The notes below the pieces were generated by a model. It ran no database searches and was not told the origin of the DNA. It saw nothing but the letters and a program-made list of their open reading frames with translations. Shown here one piece after another: positions 50,801-64,000 of a DNA stretch of 64,000 nt; within the stretch, counting starts at the first letter, position 1, and every line of letters starts with the position of its first letter. The DNA comes from Campylorhamphus procurvoides (taxonomy: Eukaryota > Chordata > Aves > Passeriformes > Dendrocolaptidae). Both the position numbers and the translations under genes were made by a program. The DNA lies in assembly GCA_013396655.1 (NCBI GenBank), contig WBMV01002769.1, positions 1,010,656-1,074,655 on the forward strand. The letters are read 5' to 3'.

Positions 50801-53800
50801 GTAATTCTGCATGTCCAGTAATAAAATCAGCTCTGTCCTGGACACAAACTCTAGCCTCAAGGTGCAACTGTAGCCTGGCTATAAAGATAATGGCAGAGCC
50901 AGCAGAGCTATATGCTTTGAAGTATGTTTTTTGTATAATTGTTTATGCTGCAGGCAACACAGAGGCACTCAGCTATGATTGTCTTAGCCCTGAGTGTCAC
51001 AAAGGTGAAGACGGATCACTGCTTGATCCCCCAAGTCCTGTAGTGCTAGGATGAAGGTTCAGTCTGACAAGTGAGAATATTTTAAGGCAAGTTTTAAAAC
51101 ATAAAATTTTTAAATCTTGGGTTCAGGCTAGTGCTGAGTAAAGTTTCTCACAAAGGCAGATGGCTGTGTTTGTGCTAGGTCCTGCTAAGAGTCACAGCTT
51201 CTCTAGGTACTGGCAGAGGAAATTTACTTGTTGTGGATAGATGTTGTAGAGCTACCATTAAATTACGATTAGTTTAAACTGTCTGTGAAAGAAGAATTAA
51301 GAATTGAGATTGTTACTGGGTACTGTATCATTGGTCTTGCAAGAACTGGGGTGGACAACAAGTTGAAGAATTTTGTGATAGCCATTAGTTATGTGGGCTT
51401 TGGGTTGGGTTTGGGCTTAGGTTTAGGATAACTTCAACAGTGGTAACTTTATAGTTAGATAGATAAAGCTCTTAGAGATAAAGTGAAGAACAAAACTATT
51501 GCCATATTTAAAGAACAAATATATGTAGTTTTTATTTCTATCATATGAAGGATTTCTGAGCTTCAATGAGGTTATAGTGGGGATTAGGGTTAGGATTTTG
51601 GACAGCCAGAGCTAGATGTATTTTTGAATCATTCAAATCAGTATAAAGATGTGGGCTTTTGCTAGTAATGAGAAAAGTCTTCTGATTAGTGCTGGGGCAG
51701 GTACAAGTCACTAGGATAAGGTTCAAGGTTAGTATATGCCTAAACATGGCTTTATTCTCCCTCCATTTGCCTGTGGACAACAACACACTTCCTGTTTGTG
51801 ACTTTTCTAAAAATGAGTCTTGACGGAAACAGTTTGGATCTGAAAGGTCTTCACATTTTGAGAAAACTGAGGTCTCTCAACTGTGTGGTTGTGCTTCAGC
51901 TCCTCTGGAATTTGGAGATTTTATGTGTTAAATGGGAAAATATCTAGAATGCAGTGCCCTGCTTAAATGCTTGGTTTTGGCTTTTCAAGAGTAAGCATGG
52001 CAGCAGAGCTGTAGATGTTTTTCCTGGTGCCTGTTTAAGCTGTGCTTATTTTGCTAGAAAACAACCTAATTGCTCAGGGTGAAGAGTTAAAGTTTATTTT
52101 TATGCTGCTCTGTTTTTAGCTGCAGATTGACATAGCTGGCTAGTAGTGGAAGCCCCTTTGTATGAAACATCCCTTATCGTATTTGTCCCTGGAGCATATT
52201 GTGTGCCAAATTATCATTCCTAATAGGCTGGTTGACTTTCTGGACAGAGGAAACATCTTGATAAGTTTGCTAAATATGTTATGTCAGAGAAAGTGTATTG
52301 CGGATCTTTCATCATCCGCAAAAGGACACACTTGGTTCAGCTCTGGAGTGCCAAATTCCCTAAGCTCACCTGTTGAGCAACATGTTATTCACAGCATCTG
52401 ATTATCCAACTGTGTACACTTGGCTGCCATTTTTTTCAGAGACACTTACGCAGTGGCGTTTTGCAATGACGTCAATTCTTTTCCTGTCTGACCTAGAAGA
52501 CTACAGTGACTCAATGTTGGCTAGGCAGCCTTAAAGATTAAATCGAGGACACTAGCTTAATTACTTTAACAGTTCCTTTAAAGGATTTCCCAAGAATGAG
52601 ATTCATGACAAATTGTAGCTTAGGGGATTTTAGCAATTCCTGAAACTGAAGGTAATGATGCAACCCAAGATATGCCCTGCGTTCCTGTTGATATGCTGAG
52701 GGTTTTTAAAAAGAATAAACAGCATTGTGAAGACTTTTGTGCTACAAATCCTAAATGCATTTGTAGTCTAATTCTGAAGTGTTGCATTTGTGAAATGAAT
52801 CCTATTAGCCCAACTGGAATACCTTACCCAAGTAAGAGCTGCAGAATTTGGTCATAGTGGAGTGTTTGCAAAGTTTCTTGTATCTCGTTATAGCAACTTG
52901 TGAAACATTAAAAATAATTAGCACTCTTAAATGTTCACACTTTTCATCTGAAACTATCTTCAGATCTTATTTTCATCTGCAGAACTTTGCCATGCAATTT
53001 GGAGAAGCTGTATTTGCAGTTTTTACTAAAGTGAGTGCCTGTGCTTACGCCTTTGCTAATAAGCACAACAAATTAGATTGTGATTTCTGCTACTCCTGCA
53101 TAAATGAGAAATAAAGTCTGTGACTTTCACACTAGTGCTCAAGCAGTACTTTAAGTGCTTTTTTAAAAGTACTTTGCATTTACTGTATCTGAACAGAAAT
53201 ACAGTGGGTTTTCTAGATTTTTAATTCTGAGACATTCTCTTTTGATGTTATGCCATCAAGAAATCTTTGCCTCAGCTACAGTGATATGCTTCCAAAAAAC
53301 TTTACTACAGTTAGTGAATTTACTCTACATTTATACTGGAGCAAATAAGAGAGATTAACAACTGATTTATCATTATGATTGGAAAAGACAATCCCTTACA
53401 AGCTTGATATTTGCTAATTCTTCATAGATTCTTACTGTTTACAACTTATAAGGGAGGAAGAAGAGAATCTACTCTTAGAGAGCTGGAAAGAAAGGAGTCT
53501 GACTAAGTCTGAGGACATTTTTGCTGCTTCTGTGCAATGCTCAAGACTTGCCCATCACCTCAGAAAAAACTTTACCACTTCCATCGTGAAGTTCTCCTAC
53601 TTACAACCAAATTGTCCTTCCTCTGGACTATAGAACGGTTGGGGGTGGGGGTGGAAATAAGGTAATTTCCCTAAAAATAGTTTACCAACTTAAGGTTGAG
53701 AATAATTAATAGTGATTAAAACATAATATTGCTCATAAGAATGATGCAGGTAGTAAGTCCTCAAATCCAGGGAACTCAGGATAAGATGCACTGAAAGGCA

Positions 53801-55589
53801 ATACCACATGCTTGAAGCTGAGGTAGCGAGATCCTCATCCACAAGTCAGAGGTGGAGAGGATATCTTTGAAGGTTTTTCAGATTTCTGTGGTTATTTTTT
53901 AACTAAAACTTCTAAGGTGTTTGGCATTTTATTCCACGGTAGGCATTGTCTGTGCTATTTAAATCATAGCTTTCTAAGGCATATAGTGACAAACTGAAAG
54001 CAGGACACTGGGTGGGAATGCCTGGCCATCAGCTGCATGGCATGCCCATAAAAAGGCAAAGGAAAACCAGTAGTTCCATATCATAAGTCAAATGTGCCTT
54101 TTTTCACATCTTTCCTTACATTTACTAATTTGTAAGTATTCATTATTGAATTTATGATAACAAATCAGATTCTGAAATTATTTACAATGGTTGTAAAACC
54201 TAGATACATACTTTTTAGGTTGGTATTGATCTACCTCTCAAAACGCTCTGAAGAAAAGATACCTTTCACAATGTTAGCTTGAAAAGTAGCCTCCCAAACA
54301 ACAAAGAGAACAGTCTCTTCTCTCTGGGATGGGGTCCTCTGGCTTGACCAGGTATTTTAAGCATATCCTCAAAAAACCCTAGAGTACTACGAAATACCCA
54401 GCCTATTTACCTTTGATAAGAGCAACAAGAAATGCAAAGAGAATTGTTTGCTCTAGGGGAGAGGCAGAGCTGGATGATCTGAAGAGCTTTATAGCCAGCT
54501 GTGTGTACGGCGTATCCTGAATTCCACAGCAGCCCCATTTAGCAAGGATGGAGATTACTTCTTTCCCAGCACTGAATACTTACTCCTGCTGCCTGCAACT
54601 TCTTTCATCCAGAGCAACCATGTTTGGCCACCTCAGTGATAATTTTAGAAAGTATATATTAAAACAATGTGGTGGTCCCGTTAATCCCATTATATACAGG
54701 CATCTTGGATATTTTTATTTTTTGGCTGGATTTTTTTTTATTAAATAATTTATTTTGAAAGAAATAAGTATGTGAAGGTATAAAATAAGCCCTAATCTAG
54801 GGTTTAACCTGCTTATGTTCAAAGTGATAGGAGGAAAAAAATTTCAAAGATGCTGTCCTTAGTTTCAAAGGAGTTGCCCTGGACTTCTGTGGGAACAGAC
54901 GCAAAGGAAAAGAGTACTTTTGAATAGTTTAGTATCCCGGGAGCGCACTAAAATGTAAAAACTAGCTTTGAGGAAATTGCTATGTCCTGAAATACAGTCA
55001 TTATTTCAAAGTAAGTAACATGAAAGAGTCACAAGGAGAAGGCCAAGCTCTAAGTCAAAAAGGCAACATGCACATGTCATTTTGGGGAAAACCAGATTTT
55101 GTTTTAAAAGATTTTTGCCTTTCTGTCTGACTTGTCATACAGATGTGAGGTATAAACAAAGAGTAATCAAAAGGGACTTCAATCAGGAATAAACTGCTAT
55201 ATGACTCTTCATGAAATATTCCTATCTTCACAGCTATTGTGTTCTTTATCTAATTTCCTTGGCTATCAGATCAGAGCTGTTTATTTCACCGTTGAATTAT
55301 TGCTGAAGTCTGAGACGGTGCTGCTCTAAACAATGGAGCTGGTTAGCAGTGTTAGCAATTCATTTCCATAGTATCTAGCCCAGTATGGGTCTGCAAAGGC
55401 TGGATTTGCCCTCAGAGCTTTCTCTCATACTGGATAACTTCTGTAGATATGACCAGAACAGTGCCAGAGCTTAATGAGGGCAAGACACATACAGTAGTGG
55501 GCTTTTGTGTGATGAATACACTTGATAGTGCTTTGGGATACGTATTTACTGCTGGTGATTGGTGGCTGTTATATTTGTACTATAAGGTG
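47881..55589. other. Intergenic, no gene recognised
   Basis: AT-rich sequence with a T/G-rich simple stretch (50079-50135), two short patches resembling telomere repeats (51394-51429 and 51580-51597), and a G-rich run near 53640. No coding exon was recognised. Confidence 0.5.
50079..50135. repeat. T/G-rich simple repeat
   Basis: Alternating T-runs and GG, including GGTTTTGGTTTTGG, over about 57 bp. Confidence 0.75.
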
Positions 55590-55668
55590 CTTGGGTCCTT
55601 ATCTAGTTGGGCAGAGGGGTTGGACTAGGCATCTGAAGGTCCCTTCTAACCCAAACTATTCTGTGAAT
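55590..55668 (+). mobile_element. CR1 LINE 3'-end fragment
   Basis: GGGTTGGACTAGGCATCTGA, followed by AGGTCCCTTCTAACCCAAAC and TATTCTGTGAAT, is a CR1 3' end in forward orientation. About 80 bp are recognisable. Confidence 0.9.
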
Positions 55669-56415
55669 AAAGGAGAAACTTTCAATATCAGAGTGCCTCA
55701 TGTGATTTTCTAGGCATTTTATGGAATGGTTATCTCCTGGTTTAAGCAGCAAGGACTTGGCAATAAGAAGTTCTTACATGAAGCATTTTGTTACTGCATT
55801 GGCTTCCCTAACTCAATCTCCAAAGCCTTTATTTACTTGGCTTGCTAAAGCAGTATTGCCATGGTGACTGTGGAAGAGAGGTACAGACAGACTCCTCTTG
55901 ACTTGGTATAGATATGACTAAGCAAGGTTGCTCTCACATAATTTAAATCCTGGACTGTCTGATGGTTAGAGAATTATTTGGAACATAGCTGTATTTTCAC
56001 TTGCAACATGTCTCCAGGGACTCAGCCTTTGCAGTGAGCCATCAACCCTGGTCCTGCACCCAGTCCGTGCTGAAACCCAGGTCACTGAGGTGGGACTGCC
56101 CTTGGCCTAGCAGCTCTGCATGGGCTAGTGCACCTTCTGATGGTGAGGTGCATTCATGCAAAAGGCATGGAGAACTGTGACAGAGTTGAGGTTGCACCTC
56201 CTTTTTTTATGTGACTGCAGTTATTACATGGCATGATTCTCAGGCTATCTTTTTTAAACCTGGCAGGTCTGGATAATATTTCTAGTAATAACCAGCTGGT
56301 GACCCATCATTACTATTCTGAAAAAATACATGCACTACCAGTTTGTGATCTGAGGCTTTAACCTGCTGCAGATGAGGCCACTAGTCGACAACACCAGGAG
56401 TATGGTTTGGGGAAG

Positions 56416-56485
56416 TGACCTTAAAGTTCCAATCTGCCTGCCATGGACAGGGGCACCTCTCACTAGACCACAACGTATTCCAGGT
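56416..56485 (-). mobile_element. CR1 LINE 3' UTR fragment
   Basis: CCTTAAAGTTCCAATCTGCC, followed by TGCCATGGACAGGGGCACCT and CTCACTAGACCA, is CR1 3' UTR sequence on the - strand. The octamer tail is not visible at the left end, so this is an internal remnant. Confidence 0.8.
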
Positions 56486-59400
56486 TGTTCTTCGTGCTGA
56501 TAAGCCAAGCCAGGAGGTGTTGTCTGTCAGCAGTTTTCCTGTTTTCTGTGAGTTTGAAATTGGCTATAACAGAGTAGCAGACCCTTGAAAGTGCCTCTGT
56601 GTATGTAGGGTGACATGGTACTACTATTTTTGTACCATATTTTATCAAAGACAAGCCCACTGTGGTTTTCATGAGAACTTTAAAATTCAGATGGTCCAAG
56701 TTAGTAACTGAATACGTGGTCTCTGCATATAGTGGAGCAAGTGTCTGCTGCTCCAGTCTCCGGAAGCACAGGAAAGCTTGCATTCCTGAACCCTAGAGCA
56801 GGCTCTCAAACTGCTGTCCCCGGCGAGGGGATGTATGACACCAGCAGGAGGTTTGCTCCAAAGGGAGCAGCAAACAAACTCCCCGAGAGAGGCTGAGCCC
56901 TGCCGGCAGACTCAGCTCCTGCCTGCGGTGCCTGGGTAGACCCACTGGGACCTCGTTTGTTGTTTTATCTCTGCTGATCTGACACCAGAGGCGGGATGGG
57001 AGGTGCTGTTTCTCAGCTATTCTTAGGGATTTTGACACCTGCTATAATTATCCCAGTAGTCATTTGCAGCACGTCTAAACGCTGGGTCCTTGCTCATTGT
57101 TCTGGAAGGCAGTTTCAGCTGCTTCCCTGGACACTTCCAGACCTAGGGAAAATAAAGGGGAATTTCCATTAATCCAATGAGCCTGAATCCTTGTTAAGCT
57201 TGGACTGGCTTGACACTAGTTCTATCTTGAGGACACTGTCAGTGATAATCAGTGCTGATCCATAATCAACCTCACATGCTGCCTGCCGCGTGCAGTGCCT
57301 GCACCTTCTCTGGTTTTGGACAAAAATGAGGCTTCAAATGCCGTCAGTAAAGGAGGTTTAACTGGATATACTTTCCATATGAAGAGCTCTAAGTGGATTT
57401 ATAATAGCTTAATTTGTAAATATGATTCTCCAAAGAAACCAAAATTCCTGAAATTTGCATGAAGGAGATGGCCACACTACCTATAAAATGACACCTTTGG
57501 GAATTACCAAGCAATATCATCCTGAACATGATACAGTACAAATAGGAAATAAAGTATTATTATTGGCAGTAGAGATGACAAACTGTGGTTTTTGCTTGTA
57601 CACAAATTGTTTCCATGTTTCATTAGCTTCTGGAGGTATTCTACTTCTTTCCTCTCCTTGGGGACAAAAAGAGGAACTTGAATACAAAGTGTAATCCCTT
57701 TCACACTATCCTCTCAATGACTGCAGAAATCCTTTCAGAAATTTAAAGAGCTATCATGATTTATCTGACTGTTGCTTTACTTTATATTCATGCAGGATTT
57801 AGAAAAACATCAGGCAGGATGGAGATAATTGCAAGTGAATAATTACAAAGAATAGAAAGGGACAGATGGGTAATTACAGAGCTTCTCTTAGGGACAATAT
57901 TACTTGTCATTAAATTTGATGGACTGATTTTCTTTAGCATAAACAGGCAAATGTGCCTTCCTAAACACTTGAAGTTACTTCCTAAAAAGCATACGTTTTG
58001 TTTAGGCATAATTAACCACTCCTGAAAGAAATAAACTGCTCATTGAAGTAAAACCCTTGGCTTAATCGCTGAGAGTTACATGTAGATTACAGAAAGTCAA
58101 TAAAATAAATTTTCAATCTCTCTGATCAATAAATAGGACAAAAATGAACTTGTTATTTTGATTTAATGGGAGCATGTTAATTTCCTTGTGTTTCAGTAAT
58201 GTTACTTGTTTATTGATCATTCCTAAGATGGTCTGGCCCCAAGCTCTTGCAGTCAAAAACATTTGAGGAATTTGAACCCAGGTGTAGATCAGTATTTTAA
58301 ATTTGTCTCTTTTTGGACTGAAACCAAACCCAAACATTTATCTGAACTTTAAAGAAATTCACTTTCAAGATATTTCAGCAGCAGTGAGCACAACATAACA
58401 GCAAAGAAAGATAAAACTTACAAGGTGTTTATACTTGTTATTCCATCAATTCTCTCCTCTTCTCTGCCTCTGAAACTCATCAAAATTCTGTACTAGGCAG
58501 TTTGGGCAGTGCCTGCCCCTGAGAGAAGATTTGGTTGGATTGTTTGACCTCTGTTTTAAATCTGGGCTCCTTGCTGTATCACTGCTGAGGTTTCCCACAC
58601 AGTCACGCTGGGGCACAGGACACCGGGTGCTTTGCAGCAGAGCTCATCTAGGTTAGTAGGCCATGCTGCTACCCCCAAGGCTCTGGGGGCTGGCTTAGAG
58701 TACTGTGAGACATCTCACATTTGAGGTCCTCACAAGGCCCACACAAAACAGACTCGCTGTGGATCAGGACCATGGGGAAGTCATTTCAATAGTGATGTCC
58801 TGAAGCAAAAGGACTTTCCTATTTTCTTGATGCTAGAATCATGATGCTTCATATCATTCACATACACGTACAGTCCTTTTAAATTCTGGTAATAGGAAAA
58901 GGCAGCATCCTAGAAGTGTCTTTCACAATGATAACCAAAGAAAGAGGTTAAAAAAACGCCAGTAAGATAAAAATATACCACAGGGGAAATCTGTTGTCAT
59001 GCTGCCATTGCGTGAAGGAGTTTCCATCGACATTCCCTTGGCAGTGCTGACTTGTGAATAGCGTACATATCCCCAATGCCTGGCAACACCACTGCAAGGG
59101 CATGTGTATGTGCATGCACCACCCCACACTACTGCAGTCTGTGCACAAAGATAAATTTTTCCCCCTTCAGGGTCGCAAAGAGCAACTGTACAAAAGACTT
59201 TTTTTAATAGAATATGTTCTTATCTTTTGTAAAACGTGGACCCACCCGACACTTGGACTGGTCTGTGGGCCCCACCCTTGCCCTTTTGTTTGGAGCCTGG
59301 GATCATAAGATGAACTGTGTTAGTACGTTGCTGTTTGTGTTCTTCAAACCTCCTCTATTTTGTTTTGCAAGAATATATCGTGCTGCTCACGACTTACTTG

Positions 59401-62400
59401 TGCCATAGCAAGGGAGTATTAGGGGGTAACAGGGAGTGGGACCCAGAAAGGGGAAGGAGGATGTGACACATCTGTCATGATCTGCCAGTGTTTCCAGGCT
59501 TGGGGTTCGTGACAGGACAATGCTGGCATTTTGAAAATTGAAAGGCAGGAGCCTGAGCTCTCAGTTTAAAAATCAAGAGCAATTGCACTGAAATCAGCGG
59601 TTCCTCAGAAGTGCAAAAATCATGTATGTGAAATCAGAATCATGCCTTTGAACTCCCAGGTTTTCAAAGAGTCTGAATGTATTATTATCAGATGGTTTAT
59701 GGTATTTCAGCAGGCACCTGGGGCAGGCAAAACAGGTGTCCTTGGCCTCCTTCTGATGCTTCCTGCCTTGGTCCATTCAATTCACCAACCCAGTGCCCAG
59801 TTCACAGTGGTGTTACCACAGTGTTACTGGAGCCCAAGGCCTGGCATTGAAGCTCTAGCACAGACTCTGGAGGTGGTGCACAGTTGATCGTGTTCTGGTA
59901 TTTAGCACTAAGCACTTTTCCCACAGGACAATAGACTACTAAATCAATAGAGTCAGACTCACCGCTAGACACATGGGGGCTGATGTCAGGGGCTCTATGA
60001 AGCCAGCTGTCACAGAGGAAGACTTGGGAGGAACCTTGTCTCCAGAGATATAACCCCATCTGTCACAGAGACCAAATCAGCTGACCCCACCACCCTGAAG
60101 GAGAAGGGCTTTGTGCTCTGGCTTGGACAACAGAGGAAAGTAATGAAGTAAAGGATGGCCTTCCATGTCCTCTGCCCCCTCCTGGGAATAAGGAAGAATG
60201 GGCTTTTGCCCAGCTCTGAGAACAGGGTACAGCATTACCGCTGACATTGCTGTGTAAGGGCACAAAAGTTACAGCAGGTCCTTGGTTGTGCAGAGGAGTC
60301 CAGGTGTGGGCCAGATTGCAATGGAAAGTAAGCTGTTGAGTTAGCACTGATGTTCATTTTGGGCTGATTTTTTCCTGCTGGCTTGAGAATCTCCTTTGAT
60401 GTGGTTTCTACCCGAATCATATTTCAAATGCCACAGCACAGTGTGTTGACTGGGATGTCAGCTTGGCATGGAAACCCTCCTTACTTTCTGCCACCCCTCT
60501 CCTACCACTCAGCCATGACACTGGCCATCATGCAGCTTTCCTGAGAATGTATGGGAACCTGGGGAAAGAGGGTGGCTTTTAGTAAGGTGGGGCACCCAGA
60601 AACTATTGGCTTGACTGCAGATCCATGGGGCCAACAGCAGTTGAAGGTGCAACCTGTAATCTGCAAAATGCTACGTCCTAAACTTGATCAATTCCTGTGT
60701 TTTACCAAAATATCACATTGGCTTATAAAATAACAAGATAAAACACACTGACAACATTAAGACTTGCTTGCAACATGTCTGATCCTACCACAAAAGGATT
60801 TGTAGAGTAAAATGAAATTATTTATCAGAGAGGTATAAAACTGTAAACAAAGTGTTGCTGTATTAGTCCTGTGGTTACCTGTTTAAGAGAGCATCCTTTC
60901 AGCATTTGTTACAGTTGAGACCACACTTGATTTTGGTCTGGCAGGATAACCATATTAACAGTGTGCTTCCAGGTATTCATCTGGGTGGGATGAAGAGCTG
61001 GACACTTTCCAAAATTCTGCTTAATACTTTACTAACACCCTGAAGCCTAACTTGCAAGTCCTGCAAAATGTTGGCAAATATGGGTTGGAAGAGCGAGGAG
61101 AGAGAATAAAATAAAATAAACTCAAGAACAATTGTGCAGTATTTGAATCTTTTTACCATAATAAAATTCCAAGTGAGGTTTTTGTAAACCCAGATTTTAT
61201 ATAATCTTATGACTTAGAGTTTGCTGCAGTTGAAGTGAAGAGGGCTCATGAAAGTGTATTTGATGCTGGTAAATTGTAAAGACTTTGGGAGGTTTCTGGT
61301 ATGAGTAAAATAAAAGATGAAACAAAATTTAGTCTGAGAATACAGAGCCTGCCATACATACTTCTCAGTACATATTTTAATATTTGCTTATTTATTTATG
61401 CATCCCCTTTTGATTCTTTCATGTTACCATATAAAAAAAACATCTATATCTGCTTATTATGTTGGAGATACAGCCCTTGCATCCCAGTACCTCTACACTC
61501 AATGAGACTGTGTAAAAAGCACTCTGTGGCCAGAGCAAAGAGACTGAGATTTATTTTACTAAGGGCAAAGTCCTGTACATGTCTCCTTATTCACATTTTC
61601 TTTCTTGCAAGGAATGGCAGTGAGAAACAAGAAGCATGCCAAAAAAGAAACCATCCATTTAGAAAAGCACTAGTTATTTACAGAGTTGAAGTATCAAAAG
61701 CCAAACTCCGGCTATTCAGTCACATGGGGGCCAGTGGAACAGTGTCTATACACTGCTAGGTGTGAAAAAAAGCCCAAACCCACAGCCAAGATATCATCCA
61801 CTTGCCAGGGCAGATGTACTTAAGAGGGATGGTAGTTACTGCTACCTTGGTTGACACATTAGGGATTATGCTGGATATTTGAAGTATGACCTCTAGAACT
61901 TGAACTAAAGATAAAAGACATATATACTGTAACAAGTGCATGCCCTTGGCACAGTACACATAAGCATATTTGCAATACCTGTTCTTTGCAAAGTGTCTAG
62001 ATATCTTCTTTTCTAGTGCAAGGAACTGGGGGACTACCTGGCAAGAAACACACAGCACACTGGATTACGAAGCAGAAGAGCGGGTAATATAAATGGGTGA
62101 AATTCAGGGATATTGTGAGTAGCTCTGGGTAGATTGCACTGGTCTGCTGTTAGTATTTAATAAATTAACACGCTATTTATGATCTGTCCAAATATTCTGA
62201 AGAGTAATTTATTTTTTTAAATAAGTTTACTGCAGAGATTTCATTCTTTCATAGACAGGTTTGTATGTGTCAAAGCACTCAGAAATGAGTGTGACAGGAA
62301 GAAGGTCCAAACTTGCTCACGAGCAACACAGATATGTCTTACATAAAGGCTTGCTTCTGGAATTTATTTTCTTAAATTTCTGCTCATGTTTTTATAGTGC

Positions 62401-64000
62401 TGTGTGAAGTTACAAGTGGAATATACTTTAAAAAGAAAAAAAATAAGGAAGGCAGAGTATTTTTGTGGGTACCGCACCTGGTTACCTTCTCATTTTGCTG
62501 CTGCAATGTTTGTCTTACAGAGCTGTTCTTTTTGGCAATACTAACCCAGTCCTGCTACAAGGCCAAATACAGATCATGTCTATCACTAGTCACATTCTTA
62601 ATGCTGGTTTATGTTTTGTCTCTAGACAATATGTGGACAAATTATAGGTACTTAGAAACTGCCTTGAGAGCAGCTTAGCTGTCTCTTAGCAGAGACAATT
62701 GCCCCACTAGATGGACAGCAGTCCCATCCACCAAGAGCATGAACCAAGGCATTGAACCAGGAGAAAGACGGGTAAGATCGTGGGGGAGCAGAGACAGGTA
62801 AATACCAGTGCTCTAGAGATAACACCTTCTGGTGAGTGACCAACAGACAGATTGAAAATGAATGAGTTAACACATTTAGAGAAATTACTATCCCTCAGCA
62901 GGAAGTTATTATCCTTCAGCTAAGGAACAGTAGTTGTGTGTGTTCTGCTCTATTGTGGTATTAAGGACAATGGGTTAGTTTAAATCATCTTAAAGCAAGC
63001 TGTTTTGATAACTAGCTTCTGTAGCAGCAAGACCAGATTTTGCAACAGTTTTTCAAGCAAATCTAAATTATTATAAAGTTTTACCAGAGAGGACATATTC
63101 CACTGATTAACCCAGGTACTTTGTCTGGTTGGTCTTATTTGGAGGACTATGCCCCAAATCTGAGGCTTTCAAATGCAGAGTGTTTTGAATTAACCTCATA
63201 GCCCTAGCTAGACAGATTTATTCCTTTTAATGGGATTTTTTATTCTTGCATGACTAACACAGTTGAAGTGCTTTCATAGTAACTTAGCAAAAATGTCAAG
63301 GAAGAAGTTCAATTTTGAACAGAATGAAAAAAACTATCTGGAAAATGGTAATGCTTTCTAGTGAATATGAAAACAGGGATTTAGAATAGAAAGTTTTGCA
63401 GAATTATCATTAACCAGAGCAATTAGCATAGCTGTGTGTAGTATGAAGTATTTATTTGTTTCACATTCTGAGTTATTGTAGTTTGAAAATGGGGTTCTTT
63501 TGCTTCTTCATCTCACATCAATTAATTAATTTATCTGTAGCAAATCATATTCCAATTCCAGTCTCATCCATTGACCAGTACAGTGACTTAGTGTTTGGAT
63601 CTCCTAATCATGAATTCAGTGGCATTCTGATGTGCTTATATTGCAGAAAGCCTAACTATGTAACCAAAACAGTCTTTTCTAGGACTGCTCTAATGAATCT
63701 ACTATCTGCAAGTAAGAAGGAAAGAGAAACAAGGTCCTTAAAGTGCAAAAAGAGACTAAGAGATCACCAAAAGAACCACATCCATTCATCTGTCTACTGA
63801 GTATGCTTCTGTTTGTCCACAGAAAGAGATTACAAATCTCTCACAGACTGCAGCAGATGAAGATTAGAAGTGTATTCTCTGTGGCTCCTACTGAGAATTA
63901 CAGAATAGAAGCTTTATGTAAATATTAGAGAAAAGGCACTTTTCTGGCTAGAAATGAGGTCTTCTTTGGCTGTATAGGTTTCCCTTCATGGAATGGGATC
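56486..64000. other. Intergenic to the right edge, no gene recognised
   Basis: AT-rich sequence with a moderately GC-richer patch at about 56790-56960. No CR1, LTR or coding exon was recognised. SOX17, the expected next gene from vertebrate order, is not reached: no frame contains an HMG-box sequence. Confidence 0.5.

Noticed and set aside
61301..61759. 152-codon + strand frame
   Set aside because: No domain, promoter or splice context, and mixed composition. It is consistent with chance.
1..64000. CRISPR arrays, phage, operons, tRNA or rRNA genes
   Set aside because: None was seen. The window is vertebrate nuclear DNA with one spliced gene and mostly noncoding sequence.

Overview
The window comes from a bird nuclear genome. 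Evidence for this is a vertebrate intron/exon gene, several decayed CR1 LINEs in the form usual for birds (truncated at the 5' end, with ATTCTATG-like 3' tails), and a solitary LTR of a type common in avian endogenous retroviruses. The LTR type suggests Neoaves rather than a galliform, but this rests on memory of the family and not on a search.

One protein-coding gene is supported: MRPL15 (mitochondrial ribosomal protein uL15m) on the + strand. It has five coding exons between 4307 and 9506, all with GT-AG junctions, and encodes 297 residues. Its CpG-rich promoter and 5' region lie at about 3985-4460, and two AATAAA signals lie about 500 bp past the stop. A solo LTR in the same orientation ends about 370 bp before the MRPL15 start codon. 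About 2.6 kb upstream is a second CpG island (about 1440-1735), broken by a 14-N assembly gap. From vertebrate gene order (LYPLA1 head to head with MRPL15) this is probably the LYPLA1 promoter, which would make the left edge of the window LYPLA1 intron 1. No LYPLA1 coding sequence is visible.

From about 10 kb to 64 kb I find no gene. This AT-rich stretch fits the gene-poor interval that separates MRPL15 from SOX17 in other vertebrates. It contains CR1 fragments on both strands (the best at 39480-40300 and 47456-47880, both with recognisable ORF2 C-terminal peptide), two older repeat remnants, simple repeats, an unidentified inverted repeat (22083-23022), and next to it an isolated CpG-rich block (about 23165-23365). 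The last two are the most unusual items here.

I found no operon-like, CRISPR, phage or new enzymatic system. The points worth following up are the LTR next to the MRPL15 promoter, the inverted repeat whose arms also align in translation, the orphan CpG block, and the unresolved upstream promoter.
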